Positions 9,622 to 18,591 are shown, numbered from the stretch's first letter. The stretch: DNA of 64,000 bases from OLB9 sp041392785 (GCA_041392785.1 JAWKLK010000003.1:124001-188000), one strand, 5' to 3'. Notes: generated from the letters alone by a model not told the origin. Translations and numbers: made by a program.

Positions 9622-10155
9622 TTTCAAACAGAATCATTTACAAATTTATTAATAGAAGAGCCCAATAGAGCATTAAAATATCTTTATGATAATTTATACA
9701 ATTCATTGTGTAACAAGACTTTAAGCATAGTTAAAGATTCTAATATAGCAGAAGATATAGTCCAAGAAGTAATATTTGATATTTGGCAAAAGAGAGAAGA
9801 CATTCAAATCCGAACTAGTATTGATGCGTATATTTATAGGTCATGTCGAAATAAAGCCCTAAATCACCTGCGTGCACAAAAGATGAATTGGGAAGATGAT
9901 CAACAACTTTTTAATTTTGAATCTACTATCACAAATGTAGATCTTACTCTTGAAGCAGATGAATTACAAGAAAGGATACAAAATGCTATAAGTGAATTAC
10001 CTGAAAAATGTGGCATCATTTTTTCACTAAGTCGCTTCGAAGGTATGTCTTACCAAGAGATTTCGGATTCATTGGAAATATCAATTAAAACAGTTGAGGG
10101 TCAGATGTCAAAAGCATTAAAAATATTAAGAGAAAAATTTTTTCATAAAATCTAA
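9619..10155 (+). CDS. RNA polymerase sigma-70 factor, ECF subfamily (FecI-like)
   Basis: A 178-residue ECF sigma factor. Region 2 is at about residues 15-80 (ALKYLYDNLYNSLCNK, AEDIVQEVIFDIWQKRE, SIDAYIYRSCRNKALNHLR). Region 4 is at about 115-170 (ISELPEKCGIIFSLSRFEGMSYQEISDSLEIS then TVEGQMSKALKIL). It is followed directly by a FecR-type anti-sigma gene, an STN-domain TonB receptor and a DUF4249 lipoprotein, the classic cell-surface-signalling order. No good ATG exists near the 5' end. TTG 9619 is the only upstream start in frame but lies inside a -7-like box, so the true start is uncertain. Confidence 0.88.
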   Translation: MFQTESFTNLLIEEPNRALKYLYDNLYNSLCNKTLSIVKDSNIAEDIVQEVIFDIWQKREDIQIRTSIDAYIYRSCRNKALNHLRAQKMNWEDDQQLFNFESTITNVDLTLEADELQERIQNAISELPEKCGIIFSLSRFEGMSYQEISDSLEISIKTVEGQMSKALKILREKFFHKI

Positions 10156-10201
10156 AAAAAAGTAAGGGTTATCCATAATTTTTTGTGTCTTTGTAGTATA
10201 T

Positions 10202-11167
10202 ATGTGTACAGAGTTTAAAAATATCACCAATTTAATCCACAAGGAACTCTCCGGAAATATAACGGAGGAGGACAGAGGATTATTAAATGATTGGAAAAAC
10301 AGTGACACAAAGAATAGTGCTATATTAGAGCAATACAAAAGGGTCTGGGATCTATCACATGCACCAGAACGCAAGTTTGATAGCAATTTTGCTTATAACA
10401 AAATGCTGTTAAAATTAGAAGAAGCCAATAATGAACCTATTGTTAAGGAATTGCCCCCTAGAAGTCTAGGCATCTTTTACAAAATAGCTGCGATGCTACT
10501 TTTGGTATTAGGCGCATGGTTTGTGTTTAATAATCTACAACAAGATACATATACTGCCAATGAAAATTACGTGAGAGTAGACCTTAAGGATGGATCACAT
10601 ATTTGGTTGAGCCCGCAATCAAAACTAACTGTAAAATCTTTAAGGGAAGATTCTAGAAATGTATCACTGGATGGTGAAGCCTATTTTAATATTGCAAAAA
10701 ACATTGAAGCACCTTTTAAAATTCATACCCAAAGTATGGATGTAGAAGTCCTAGGTACAGTATTTTTAGTCAATGGTCATGATAATGAAGTCGCCGTTAA
10801 AGAAGGCAAAGTAAAAGTGGCCGCAGGTGATAACATTGTATTCTTGAAATCTAAGGAGAAATCAAATCTTCAAGATGGTAAGCTACAAGTTTCAAATTCA
10901 GATAATGCCCAAGCTAAATGGTTGACGCAATCCTTGGCTTTTGATAATGAACTATTGTCTACAGTACTTTCAGAAATAGAATTAAAATACGATGTCAACT
11001 TTGAGATCGCAGAAAATGTAGATTTGAAAGATTGTAGATTTTCCTCATCATCCTTATCTTCCAATAGTTTTGACCAAATATTAGAAACGTTAAGACTGAC
11101 CTTCGAGATGGACGTCAAACAAATTGATAACAACATACTACTGATATCCTCACTAAATTGTAATTAA
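10202..11167 (+). CDS. FecR-family anti-sigma factor (DUF4974 C-terminus)
   Basis: A 321-residue inner-membrane regulator. The N-terminal cytoplasmic part (INTLIHKELSGNITEED-like, DWKNSD) is the sigma-binding half, and one membrane helix lies at about 90-110 (KIAAMLLLVLGAWFVFNN). The periplasmic FecR domain follows (YVRVDLKDGSHIWLSPQSKL, VSLDGEAYFNI, VLGTVFLVNG), then a DUF4974-like C-terminus (FDNELLSTVLSEIELKYDVNF). It should hold the upstream sigma factor until the STN domain of the downstream receptor signals ligand uptake. It lies 46 bp from the sigma gene. ATG 10202 is well placed. Confidence 0.92.
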   Translation: MCTEFKNITNLIHKELSGNITEEDRGLLNDWKNSDTKNSAILEQYKRVWDLSHAPERKFDSNFAYNKMLLKLEEANNEPIVKELPPRSLGIFYKIAAMLLLVLGAWFVFNNLQQDTYTANENYVRVDLKDGSHIWLSPQSKLTVKSLREDSRNVSLDGEAYFNIAKNIEAPFKIHTQSMDVEVLGTVFLVNGHDNEVAVKEGKVKVAAGDNIVFLKSKEKSNLQDGKLQVSNSDNAQAKWLTQSLAFDNELLSTVLSEIELKYDVNFEIAENVDLKDCRFSSSSLSSNSFDQILETLRLTFEMDVKQIDNNILLISSLNCN

Positions 11168-11211
11168 ATCCACATATACTAGTAAATCAAATATTTGTGG
11201 TCTGATTTTTG

Positions 11212-11219
11212 TATCTTTG
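11212..11219 (+). promoter_or_regulatory. Candidate -7 element upstream of the STN-TonB receptor gene
   Basis: Reads TATCTTTG, an exact TAnnTTTG match, in the 122-bp gap between fecR and the receptor. A TTTG lies upstream at 11194-11197, but the 14-bp spacer is shorter than usual. This suggests the receptor gene can be transcribed separately from the sigma/anti-sigma pair. Confidence 0.4.
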
Positions 11220-11289
11220 ACTTTAATTATTCGTATAAATAATAGTTGAATAATTTTGGATCATTGTGATGAAATTTGAGGTAAGTTAG

Positions 11290-13920
11290 ATGATGAAAGA
11301 GAACTTTTTTATTCTCTTTTTTATATTATTATCAAATAATATAATTTACGGCCAGACTAGGCCCGATCTGATTATTGTAGATTACACCAGTTACAACAAA
11401 CCACTCAAAGTAGTACTTCAAGATCTTTCATCCATTACAAAAGTCAATTTAGTTTATGCCGATACTAAGCTGCCTATGGATAATCCTATTAAAGTCCAAG
11501 CAAAAAGTCAAACTCTAGGTTCTATCTTAAATTATATACTAAATCCACTAAGTTATAAGTATAAACTTATTGGTAATCAATTAGTTATAATAAAGCAGGG
11601 TTCTGTTTTGGATCAAGATTTTATTTTAAGTGGATACATAAAGGATAAACTTTCTTCAGAACCATTAATAGGAGCAAATATTTTTAATATTGATAAAAGC
11701 AAAGGCACATCGAGTAATGAACAAGGATTTTTCACACTAAAATTACCAAGTGAGACGCAAAGGTTGGTCATAACTTATTTGGGATATTCTTCGCAAAGTA
11801 TTGATATTACATTGACCAAAGATTCTACTGCAATGTTTTTTTTGCAACCCGACTTAAAATTAAATGAAGTCCTTATAACCGATAAAAAAGCCGACTTAGA
11901 CCAAGAACAGACTATAAATAAACAAAAAGTAAATGTAGAAATACTGAGAAACTCCAATAATTTTGGTGGTGAAACAGATCTATTTAGATACTTGTCTACC
12001 CTACCAGGAGTATCTTCGGCTGCTGATGGTATAAGTGGTATTAATGTTCGAGGCAGTGGTGCAGATAATAATTTAATTTTGCTTGACGGAACTCCCATGT
12101 ATAATACTGGCCATGGATTAGGAATATTTTCAACAATAAACACATCCATCATCAAGAATGCAGATTTTTATAAAGGAAATATGCCTGCAAGATACTCTGG
12201 ACGGTTGGCTTCAGTTTTAGATTTACATACAAAACAGGGTAATTCAAAGAAAATTTCTGGTGAAGCCTCAATAAGTCTCATAGCTTTTAAAACATCGCTT
12301 GAGGGCCCAATAAGTAAAGACAAAGGTAGCTTCCTTATATCATATAGAAGGACATTTGTAGATATTTGGCTAAAAGAGATCACACAATGGTTGAATAGAG
12401 AACTAGATCGAAACGGCGAAGCCAATTACTTCTTTTCTGACATATACGCAAAAGCAAATTATCAACTTTCAGCCAGACATAAAATTGATTTGAGTTACTT
12501 CAGAAGTAAAGACAATTTTTTAAATTCAAATCAAAGAAGCGGAGATGGTTTTCTTTTAGATCAAACTGAAAATAATGTTGAATGGGGCAACGATTTATCT
12601 GCCTTTAAACTAACATCAGTATTAACAAACAAACTTTTTGGTAGGTGCATCATCTATCAGACATCTTATGATCAAAATAGCTTTAGGTATAATGCCTACA
12701 ACAATATAAATACGCCAAATACATTGGATTACATTGATGCATATCTATTCAAATCCAATATTAAAGAAAAATCCATCAAATATGAACTTGATTGGCTACC
12801 TTCAGTAAGTCATTTCGTAAAAGGTGGAATCGCAGTAACAGATAGATCCTTTTCACCTAAAGTTTTGGATGCTGATGAAAAATCACTGCCAGAAAATTTA
12901 GATAAAGTGACTCCACTGCATTTGGATACTTTGGGTCAGAATGCTAGTATCAAGAGTATGGAATACAATTTATACATCGAAGATGACATTCGTTTTTCAC
13001 AAAATTCGCATATAAATATTGGTATAAATTATGCATTTTTTAATGATGCTACCTATAATTTTAAGGCATTTCAACCTAGATTTAGTTTTTATACTGGATC
13101 AGAAACCACCGCGTTCAAAGTGGGAATCGGCAGAACTATACAATATCTTCACCTAGTATCTTCGAGTGGATTAGGATTGTATAATGACGTATGGCTACCA
13201 TCACAAAATAAAGTTCCCCCACAATCGGCTTGGCTTGCGGATATCACTTTCAAAGTCAAAACAAAATCCGGCTTTCAGATAGGTGCCGAAGCATATTACA
13301 AAATTTTAGAAAATTTGAGCAATTTCCAAGAAGGTAAAACGACCAATATCTCTGAAGGTGTGGATTGGGAATCAGAATTGGCTATTGGAAATGGAAAGGC
13401 ATATGGATTTGAGTTTTATATTGAAAAAAGCATAGGAAAATTTATTGGCAATATTTCATATACATACTCTAAATCTAAAAGAGATTTCGAATTACTCAAC
13501 AAAGGCAACACCTTTCCATTTACCTATAACAGAGAACATTCTGTAAAAGCAAATTTGATTTATAAAATATCAGCCTTTTCTGAATTTACAGCCAGTTGGA
13601 ATGGACTTTCTGGCACCTATTATTCTAAGCCTTTAAGTTATACATTTGATACAGAAAATGGCCCAGAAATAATATTTACAGACAGAAACAATGCCCAATT
13701 TGACCCATATTATAGGTTAGACATAGGATTTGCACTATATAATACTTATAAATGGGGTGGTAGAACAAAGCTTTTTATGGGCATTTATAATGTACTAAAT
13801 AATAAAAACTTCTTTTACGCAGATATAGAAAGAGACAGTGTCGATATAAATAAGTTTTCTTTGCAATACTATAGATTGCTGCCATTTATGCCATCAATAA
13901 GTTTTAGTGTAGTTTGGTAA
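11290..13920 (+). CDS. STN-domain TonB-dependent transducer/receptor (FecA-like)
   Basis: Signal peptide (FILFFILLSNNIIYGQ), then an STN signalling domain at about residues 25-105 (NKPLKVVLQDLSSITKVNLVY and LGSILNYILNPLSYKYKLIG), then a CarboxypepD_reg-like domain at about 113-200 (LSGYIKDKLSSEPLIGANIF). The plug carries GVSSAADGISGINVRGSGADNN and LLDGTPMYN, and the barrel ends in SFSVVW. The STN domain marks it as the signalling receptor for the FecR/sigma pair upstream. Barrel residues do not reveal the ligand; siderophore, polysaccharide or peptide are all possible. It is followed closely by a DUF4249 lipoprotein. Confidence 0.92.
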   Translation: MMKENFFILFFILLSNNIIYGQTRPDLIIVDYTSYNKPLKVVLQDLSSITKVNLVYADTKLPMDNPIKVQAKSQTLGSILNYILNPLSYKYKLIGNQLVIIKQGSVLDQDFILSGYIKDKLSSEPLIGANIFNIDKSKGTSSNEQGFFTLKLPSETQRLVITYLGYSSQSIDITLTKDSTAMFFLQPDLKLNEVLITDKKADLDQEQTINKQKVNVEILRNSNNFGGETDLFRYLSTLPGVSSAADGISGINVRGSGADNNLILLDGTPMYNTGHGLGIFSTINTSIIKNADFYKGNMPARYSGRLASVLDLHTKQGNSKKISGEASISLIAFKTSLEGPISKDKGSFLISYRRTFVDIWLKEITQWLNRELDRNGEANYFFSDIYAKANYQLSARHKIDLSYFRSKDNFLNSNQRSGDGFLLDQTENNVEWGNDLSAFKLTSVLTNKLFGRCIIYQTSYDQNSFRYNAYNNINTPNTLDYIDAYLFKSNIKEKSIKYELDWLPSVSHFVKGGIAVTDRSFSPKVLDADEKSLPENLDKVTPLHLDTLGQNASIKSMEYNLYIEDDIRFSQNSHINIGINYAFFNDATYNFKAFQPRFSFYTGSETTAFKVGIGRTIQYLHLVSSSGLGLYNDVWLPSQNKVPPQSAWLADITFKVKTKSGFQIGAEAYYKILENLSNFQEGKTTNISEGVDWESELAIGNGKAYGFEFYIEKSIGKFIGNISYTYSKSKRDFELLNKGNTFPFTYNREHSVKANLIYKISAFSEFTASWNGLSGTYYSKPLSYTFDTENGPEIIFTDRNNAQFDPYYRLDIGFALYNTYKWGGRTKLFMGIYNVLNNKNFFYADIERDSVDINKFSLQYYRLLPFMPSISFSVVW

Positions 13921-13992
13921 TTTTGTGAATTAGTAAAAAAACATCCATTTTTTTTGTCAAATTGTTACAAATTTGGTTATTTTGCGTCTTAT

Positions 13993-14880
13993 TTGTGTCC
14001 TATTAAATATTTAATTAAAATCAAAACAGTAAGTTTAATTTTTGGTATTCTATTTCTAGTACAATGTACAGAGTCACTGCCTATTGGCGATATAGAAGCA
14101 GAGCCAAAAATGAAAATTATTTGTGAGCTGACATCAGGACAAAAAGCATTTGCTTATGTTGAATATTTAGGCAATGTAAATGGAAGAAGTCCGAGGCCAT
14201 TGATGTCCACTGACACATTGGAATTATGGTTGTCTGAAGGAAAAAAAGATAACCAATTTTTCTTTTTCTTTGCATCCAATGGAATTGCCGAAAACCAAAA
14301 AGACTTTACTCCAAAAGTAGGAGAAGAATATGGCTTACATGGATTCACAAAATATTCGGCAGGTGAATCGCCCCCAAAAATTACTATTCCTTCACCTGTA
14401 TCCTTAGACACCACTAAAATAACCTCATCTAATTTTGAAGACACTGGAAAATATGTAGTTGATTTTTCAATAGATTTATCTAAAGCACCTGATACACAAA
14501 AATTTTTCTTTTTGAGTGGTGATCTTACTAATGGAAGGAAATGGCAAATTACCATAGATACTTCTAAACTGACAAGCCAGAATCCAACAAAATTTATTAC
14601 TAAAAAAAATGGATTACTCATTAACAAAAACCTAATGACATCTAATATTTTATACTGTAAAGCTAGACTCGTTACCTCCTCCAAACCCCAAAATATTAAT
14701 TTTAAATTCTACACTGTCACAGAAGATTTCTATAGATACAATTTCTATAATGAAGTCGTACAGAATAATCCAAATCAAGGTAATAATCCCGCATTTGCTG
14801 CATTCAATATGAATTATAAGCAAGTTATTGGTTCTTTCAGTGCTATTTCAGGTAAGGACTATAGCATTTTAATAGAATAA
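13993..14880 (+). CDS. DUF4249-type outer-membrane lipoprotein
   Basis: A lipoprotein signal IKTVSLIFGILFLVQC ends at the lipid-attachment Cys. The frame opens at TTG 13954, but TTG 13993 gives a normal 25-residue signal, so I prefer it; neither is an ATG, so the start is uncertain. The body (PKMKIICELTSGQKAFAYVEYLG and later TDTLELWLSEGKKD) fits the DUF4249 pattern of proteins encoded just downstream of FecIR-controlled TonB receptors. It is the probable surface partner of the receptor gene whose stop lies at 13920. No enzymatic motif is visible. Confidence 0.75.
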   Translation: MCPIKYLIKIKTVSLIFGILFLVQCTESLPIGDIEAEPKMKIICELTSGQKAFAYVEYLGNVNGRSPRPLMSTDTLELWLSEGKKDNQFFFFFASNGIAENQKDFTPKVGEEYGLHGFTKYSAGESPPKITIPSPVSLDTTKITSSNFEDTGKYVVDFSIDLSKAPDTQKFFFLSGDLTNGRKWQITIDTSKLTSQNPTKFITKKNGLLINKNLMTSNILYCKARLVTSSKPQNINFKFYTVTEDFYRYNFYNEVVQNNPNQGNNPAFAAFNMNYKQVIGSFSAISGKDYSILIE

Positions 14881-14968
14881 ATTTTTTAACGTTTTTGTAA
14901 AATTTCTTACACTTTTATAAGGGTCAGAACATTAAAAATGTGTCATATTATTGTTTACACCCATAAAT

Positions 14969-15649
14969 ATGACCGCTAAACCCCAGACCACTTCAATTCA
15001 TAAATACGCATTATCCAAATGCCTTACCAACGAGGAAATAACCAACCTTAAGAATAAGGGAGAAGAAATAGTGTTGATGAAAGATGAGAAAATATTCTCA
15101 CAGGGTGAAGAATGTTACCATTGGTATTATTTAATGGATGGTATCGTGAAAATCACTCATGAGAGCGGTTTTGGTAAAGAAGTCATCAAAAGCATCGTTC
15201 ATGGTGAACATATCATTAATGAACTTGAACTGGGAAAATCCACCTTGCACCATGATAGTGCAATTATAATCTCGAACTCAGCAAAATTTCTTAAATTGGA
15301 AAGTGCTTTACTCTTTGATCTTGTTAGAACAAATAGCACATTTGCACTTTGTTTAGTTGACTTTTTGACATGTCGACTAAAAATGAGTGAAAAAAGATTA
15401 GAGTCTTTAGCACTAAGTGATGCAAGAGAACGAATTGTAGGATTTCTAAAGGACAATGCAGAAAAATTTGGTACACCTGTAGGATTTGAAATGTTATTGA
15501 AACATAATTTCACTCAGCAGGATATAGCCAATTATACAGGGACTTCAAGACAAACAGTTACCACAGTTTTAAATGACCTTAAAAAAAATAATAAAATTAA
15601 TTTTAGACGTAAATCCATATTAATCAGGGATTTAAAGACATTGATTTAG
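14969..15649 (+). CDS. Crp/Fnr-family transcriptional regulator
   Basis: An N-terminal cyclic-nucleotide-binding-like beta barrel (DEKIFSQGEECYHWYYLMDGIVKITHESG, GEHIINELELG) is followed by a dimer helix and a C-terminal winged helix at about residues 150-226 (DARERIVGFLKD, FTQQDIANYTGTSRQTVTTVLNDLKKNNKI). I place the start at ATG 14969 rather than TTG 14951. The cNMP pocket lacks the classic R-S/T-A phosphate-binding triplet (it has TLHHDSAIIIS), so it may not bind cAMP. Its location just after the FecI/R receptor block suggests but does not prove linked regulation. A strong terminator follows. Confidence 0.9.
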   Translation: MTAKPQTTSIHKYALSKCLTNEEITNLKNKGEEIVLMKDEKIFSQGEECYHWYYLMDGIVKITHESGFGKEVIKSIVHGEHIINELELGKSTLHHDSAIIISNSAKFLKLESALLFDLVRTNSTFALCLVDFLTCRLKMSEKRLESLALSDARERIVGFLKDNAEKFGTPVGFEMLLKHNFTQQDIANYTGTSRQTVTTVLNDLKKNNKINFRRKSILIRDLKTLI

Positions 15650-15689
15650 TTTTCTCATAATATTGTTATACCTGAAATTTAGTTAAAAG

Positions 15690-15720
15690 GCGGCTTCAAA
15701 AGTGAAGTTGCTTTTTTTTT
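15690..15720 (+). terminator. Rho-independent terminator after the Crp/Fnr gene
   Basis: A 9-bp stem with two G-T pairs (GCGGCTTCA / TGAAGTTGC), a 4-base loop and a run of nine T residues, 41 bp after the regulator's stop codon. Confidence 0.85.
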
Positions 15721-15733
15721 GTCCTTTGATGTA

Positions 15734-15761
15734 TTGGAATTAAAATTATTTATTACCTTTG
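15734..15761 (+). promoter_or_regulatory. Bacteroidota housekeeping promoter for tRNA-Ser
   Basis: A -33 TTG at 15734-15736 and an exact -7 TACCTTTG at 15754-15761 are separated by 17 bp, placing the start about 18 bp before the tRNA 5' end. Confidence 0.6.
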
Positions 15762-15785
15762 CGTCGCTTTTATAAAAAGTACTTT

Positions 15786-15876
15786 GGAAGAATGGCAGAG
15801 CTGGTTGATTGCACCGGTCTTGAAAACCGGCGTACCTGAGAGGGTACCGGGGGTTCGAATCCCTCTTCTTCCGCCA
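15786..15876 (+). tRNA. tRNA-Ser(TGA)
   Basis: A class II tRNA with a long variable arm (GTACC / GGTAC stem). Acceptor GGAAGAA at 15786-15792 pairs with TTCTTCC at 15866-15872, followed by discriminator G and an encoded CCA. The anticodon stem CCGGT/ACCGG closes the loop CTTGAAA, giving anticodon TGA at 15821-15823. The T-loop GGTTCGAAT is present. Confidence 0.97.
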
Positions 15877-15920
15877 AAAAGCATCGCATAGGCTAGTACT
15901 TATGAGGTGCTTTTTCATTT
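15876..15920 (+). terminator. Probable terminator of tRNA-Ser
   Basis: AAAAAGCA immediately after the tRNA pairs with TGCTTTTT at 15908-15915, and the T run itself forms part of the stem. The hairpin lies between the tRNA 3' end and the yebC start and fits a simple terminator. Confidence 0.5.
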
Positions 15921-15947
15921 TAACACCATATAAAACATTATTTTCAA

Positions 15948-16658
15948 ATGGGTAGAGCATTCGAATATAGACGAGCAGCAAAAGAACGAAGATGGGCCAC
16001 TATGTCCAGAGTTTTTCCAAAAGTTTCGAGAGCAATCACGATGGCAGCAAAAGAAGGGGGCGCTGATCCTGAAATGAACTCCAAGTTAAGGCTAGCCATT
16101 CAGGCTGCCAAAGCTGCAAACATGCCCAAAGATAATATTGATAATGCTATAAAACGCGCTACTGGTAAGGATGCTGAAGATTATACTGAAGTCAATTACG
16201 AAGGAAAAGGACCTCATGGAGTTTTGGTTTTTGTGGAATGTGCAACCGATAATACCACACGTACAGTTGCTAACGTCAAATCATACTTCAATAAATCAGG
16301 AGGAAGTATAGTTCCCACTGGTTCACTTGAGTTTATGTTTGATAGAAAGGCTGTGGTAGAGTTTGAAAAACCAACAAATTTTGATGCTGATGAGTTCGAA
16401 TTACAAATGATAGATTATGGTCTAGAACGGATTGAGCTCGATGATAATACTGTTTATGCATATGGTTCTTATTCTGACTTCGGAACTTTGACAAAGGGCT
16501 TCGAAGAATTACAAATAGACGTCACAAAAGCCAATTTACAACGGATTCCAACAACCCCGATAGAATTTTCTGATGAACAGATGACTGACATTATTAAGCT
16601 TTTGGATAAGTTGGAAGACGATGATGACGTACAGGCAGTATATACCAATCTAGCATAA
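15948..16658 (+). CDS. yebC: YebC/PmpR-family protein (TACO1-like)
   Basis: A 236-residue member of the YebC/PmpR/TACO1 family, historically called transcriptional regulators and now linked to ribosome function at difficult sequences. It begins MGRAFEYRRAAKERRW, then SRVFPKVSRAITMAAKEGGADPEMN and AANMPKDNIDNAIKRA in the helical domain 1. Domains 2 and 3 carry YEGKGPHGVLVFVECATDN, the VKSYFNKSGGSIVPTGSL block and an acidic C-terminus. All hallmark blocks are intact. The gene is monocistronic, following tRNA-Ser. Confidence 0.93.
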   Translation: MGRAFEYRRAAKERRWATMSRVFPKVSRAITMAAKEGGADPEMNSKLRLAIQAAKAANMPKDNIDNAIKRATGKDAEDYTEVNYEGKGPHGVLVFVECATDNTTRTVANVKSYFNKSGGSIVPTGSLEFMFDRKAVVEFEKPTNFDADEFELQMIDYGLERIELDDNTVYAYGSYSDFGTLTKGFEELQIDVTKANLQRIPTTPIEFSDEQMTDIIKLLDKLEDDDDVQAVYTNLA

Positions 16659-16702
16659 AAATCACAGTAATTCCTAATCTTAAAAAATTAAAAAATTACT
16701 TA

Positions 16703-16924
16703 CTAAACTTTCTTCGGCGGCAATCCAAAAGCTATTGCCTCGTGTTCAAAGTTTTGTTTATGACTGCCATCACAGAATGGTTTATTTGCTGACAACCCAC
16801 ATCTACATAAACTTATGATCGTTCTTTCATTTAAATCATAAGGTGTACCATTGGCATCTACTAGCACAAAATCACCATCAACTTTAAGTGATCCATTATT
16901 TAATACTGTTATTTTAGTTGGCAT
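16703..16924 (-). CDS. CDGSH iron-sulfur domain protein
   Basis: From ATG 16924 the protein has 73 residues. The CDGSH motif CRCGLSANKPFCDGSH supplies the three-Cys, one-His 2Fe-2S ligand set (Cys40, Cys42, Cys51, His55). The N-terminal beta strands (ITVLNNGSLKVDGDFVLVDANG) match single-motif bacterial CDGSH proteins. An upstream in-frame ATG at 16951 would add a poorly conserved nine-residue extension that runs through the -7-like box at 16941-16948, so I reject it. The exact cellular role is unknown; related proteins are redox or Fe-S transfer factors. Confidence 0.9.
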   Translation of the reverse strand: MPTKITVLNNGSLKVDGDFVLVDANGTPYDLNERTIISLCRCGLSANKPFCDGSHKQNFEHEAIAFGLPPKKV

Positions 16925-16940
16925 AATTTTACTTTTATTG

Positions 16941-16948
16941 CAAAAATA
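16941..16948 (-). promoter_or_regulatory. Candidate -7 element for the CDGSH gene
   Basis: The minus strand reads TATTTTTG, matching TAnnTTTG exactly, 17 bp upstream of the chosen ATG. It would produce a very short leader and supports the 16924 start. No clear -33 element was found. Confidence 0.4.
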
Positions 16949-17088
16949 CAATTATACGCGAATCCTTGCCATTAATCAGATAGATATTGTCGTGACTGAT
17001 CAGGAAATAATAAATTTTTTGGAAAATGTTACATAGGAATAACTAAGATTTTGAATATAATCCACTTCATTTTTAAAGTAAAAATTAT

Positions 17089-17799
17089 TTATTTAAGAGT
17101 TTGTCTAAATCCGAAACCCAAAATATACTTACCATAATTATCGTCGCTTTCTTGATGAGAATTATATAAAAAGTACATATTAGCATTGGATCTTTTGTTT
17201 ATTTTATAATCGATACCCAACTTATATCTAATGTTTTCAAACCCAGAATTTTCGTCATCATTGATCGTGTAATATGTTGACATCTGCCCAAAAGGCGAAA
17301 TTTTAGATTTGGGAATGTTATATTCAAAATTCAAACCATTTACCCAAGTGATTTCAGGGTTTAGTCTGTAAGTGTCAATAGTTCCGTCTTCATCGATTCT
17401 TTTAGATTCATCTTTGGTGGTAAGCCGAAATTTTTCTTTTATGCCGAATTTCAAATCACCAAATTTCAAAGTATAACCCAATTCCAAAGCAAACCGATGT
17501 CTTATTTGATAGTTATCATATTTAACATCCAACACGTTTATAAGGCCATATTCAGCGGACAAGTCCAATCTCTTGGTAAAATTATAACGCGAAGTTAATT
17601 TTATACTACCACGCTCAATTAACTGTAGATAATACACTGTTCTTAACTCCGACTCAAGTTCAAAATGCCAATTTTTCAATTTCTTATCCAGTTGATAATT
17701 GAGCCACAAACCATACTGTTCATCTTGACTAAATAGTTGTACTGATGAAATTATTATCAATACAATGGATAATAACTGTTTGATATACCTTCCTTTCAT
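17089..17799 (-). CDS. DUF2490 outer-membrane beta-barrel-like protein
   Basis: Signal peptide (LLSIVLIIISSVQLFSQ), then about 215 residues of alternating beta strands in the DUF2490 pattern: YGLWLNYQLDKKLKNWHFELESELR, RYNFTKRLDLSAEYG, NYQIRHRFALELGY and a C-terminal GKYILGFGFRQTL. Probably a small outer-membrane barrel. Function is unknown. It lies 21 bp downstream of a DUF4956 membrane protein on the same strand, so the two likely form an operon spanning inner and outer membrane. Confidence 0.82.
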   Translation of the reverse strand: MKGRYIKQLLSIVLIIISSVQLFSQDEQYGLWLNYQLDKKLKNWHFELESELRTVYYLQLIERGSIKLTSRYNFTKRLDLSAEYGLINVLDVKYDNYQIRHRFALELGYTLKFGDLKFGIKEKFRLTTKDESKRIDEDGTIDTYRLNPEITWVNGLNFEYNIPKSKISPFGQMSTYYTINDDENSGFENIRYKLGIDYKINKRSNANMYFLYNSHQESDDNYGKYILGFGFRQTLK

Positions 17800-17820
17800 A
17801 ACAGATTCTTGGTGTTTATC

Positions 17821-18591
17821 TTAGTAATAATAAATGGTAACATCAACAGATTTTCTTTTCAGATCATAATTATCTGTTGCTACATGATGGATATTGTACC
17901 CTGTGGATGTACGTAAATGCTCCATCAATTCTTCTTTCTTTGCCTGATGGGCTAATTCAATATTGTCTATTGTAATTCTTTTAGTCTTTTCCTTTTTAAA
18001 AAAAATACCAGTATCAAATACTCCAATGAAAACAGTGAGTAAAGTCAATAATATGATGAGTTTATCATATTCCATCTGAATTCCACTCACTAGTCCAATG
18101 GCAATACAAATAAAGAGATACGTCATATCTCGCATTCCAATATTCAAAGTCCTATAGCGTAACATCGAAAACACAGCAAACAATCCAAATGCAGCTCCCA
18201 TCGATATCTTCACTTGATTCAAGACATACGTCAAGATAAATATGACTACATTAAAAAGGATGAAAGCAAAAAAAGTGTCAGTGCGCCTGTATGTAGGATA
18301 ATAAATACCGAATAAAATTATAAAAACAAATGCAATATCTATCAGAAAACTATAGTAAAAAATACTATCTAGGTCAACGATGTATTGCTTTCTTTTGGTT
18401 GCAATTTTTTCTGTACTCTCCTCAGAATTATCAACATCACTGACTTCCAAACTTTTTTTAGATGTTGATAGATTTTCATTTTCTATACTTTGCACTTGTG
18501 TAAAGGCATATGCAGATGCTAAGCCCTCACTTTGGCATTGTATTCCCAGTAAATGGAGTGCGGTCAATATTGATTTAATAAAGGATTTCAT
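17821..18591 (-). CDS. DUF4956 membrane protein
   Basis: A 256-residue protein with a hydrophobic N-terminal segment, a polar linker (SLEVSDVDNSEESTEK) and four or five membrane helices at about residues 75-195, including the DUF4956 hallmark GAAFGLFAVFSMLRYRTLNIGMRDMTYLF split across two helices. A cytoplasmic C-terminal domain (LRTSTGYNIHHVATDNYDLKRKSVDVTIYYY) follows. In other bacteria DUF4956 genes often sit beside VTC-type polyphosphate polymerases and CotH-like kinases. Neither is visible here; the only partner is the DUF2490 barrel. Function is inferred only by that association. Confidence 0.85.
   Translation of the reverse strand: MKSFIKSILTALHLLGIQCQSEGLASAYAFTQVQSIENENLSTSKKSLEVSDVDNSEESTEKIATKRKQYIVDLDSIFYYSFLIDIAFVFIILFGIYYPTYRRTDTFFAFILFNVVIFILTYVLNQVKISMGAAFGLFAVFSMLRYRTLNIGMRDMTYLFICIAIGLVSGIQMEYDKLIILLTLLTVFIGVFDTGIFFKKEKTKRITIDNIELAHQAKKEELMEHLRTSTGYNIHHVATDNYDLKRKSVDVTIYYY

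Noticed and set aside
14154..14684. A 176-residue antisense frame
   Set aside because: It lies entirely opposite the DUF4249 gene, has no domain or plausible start context, and is explained by AT-rich antisense coding.
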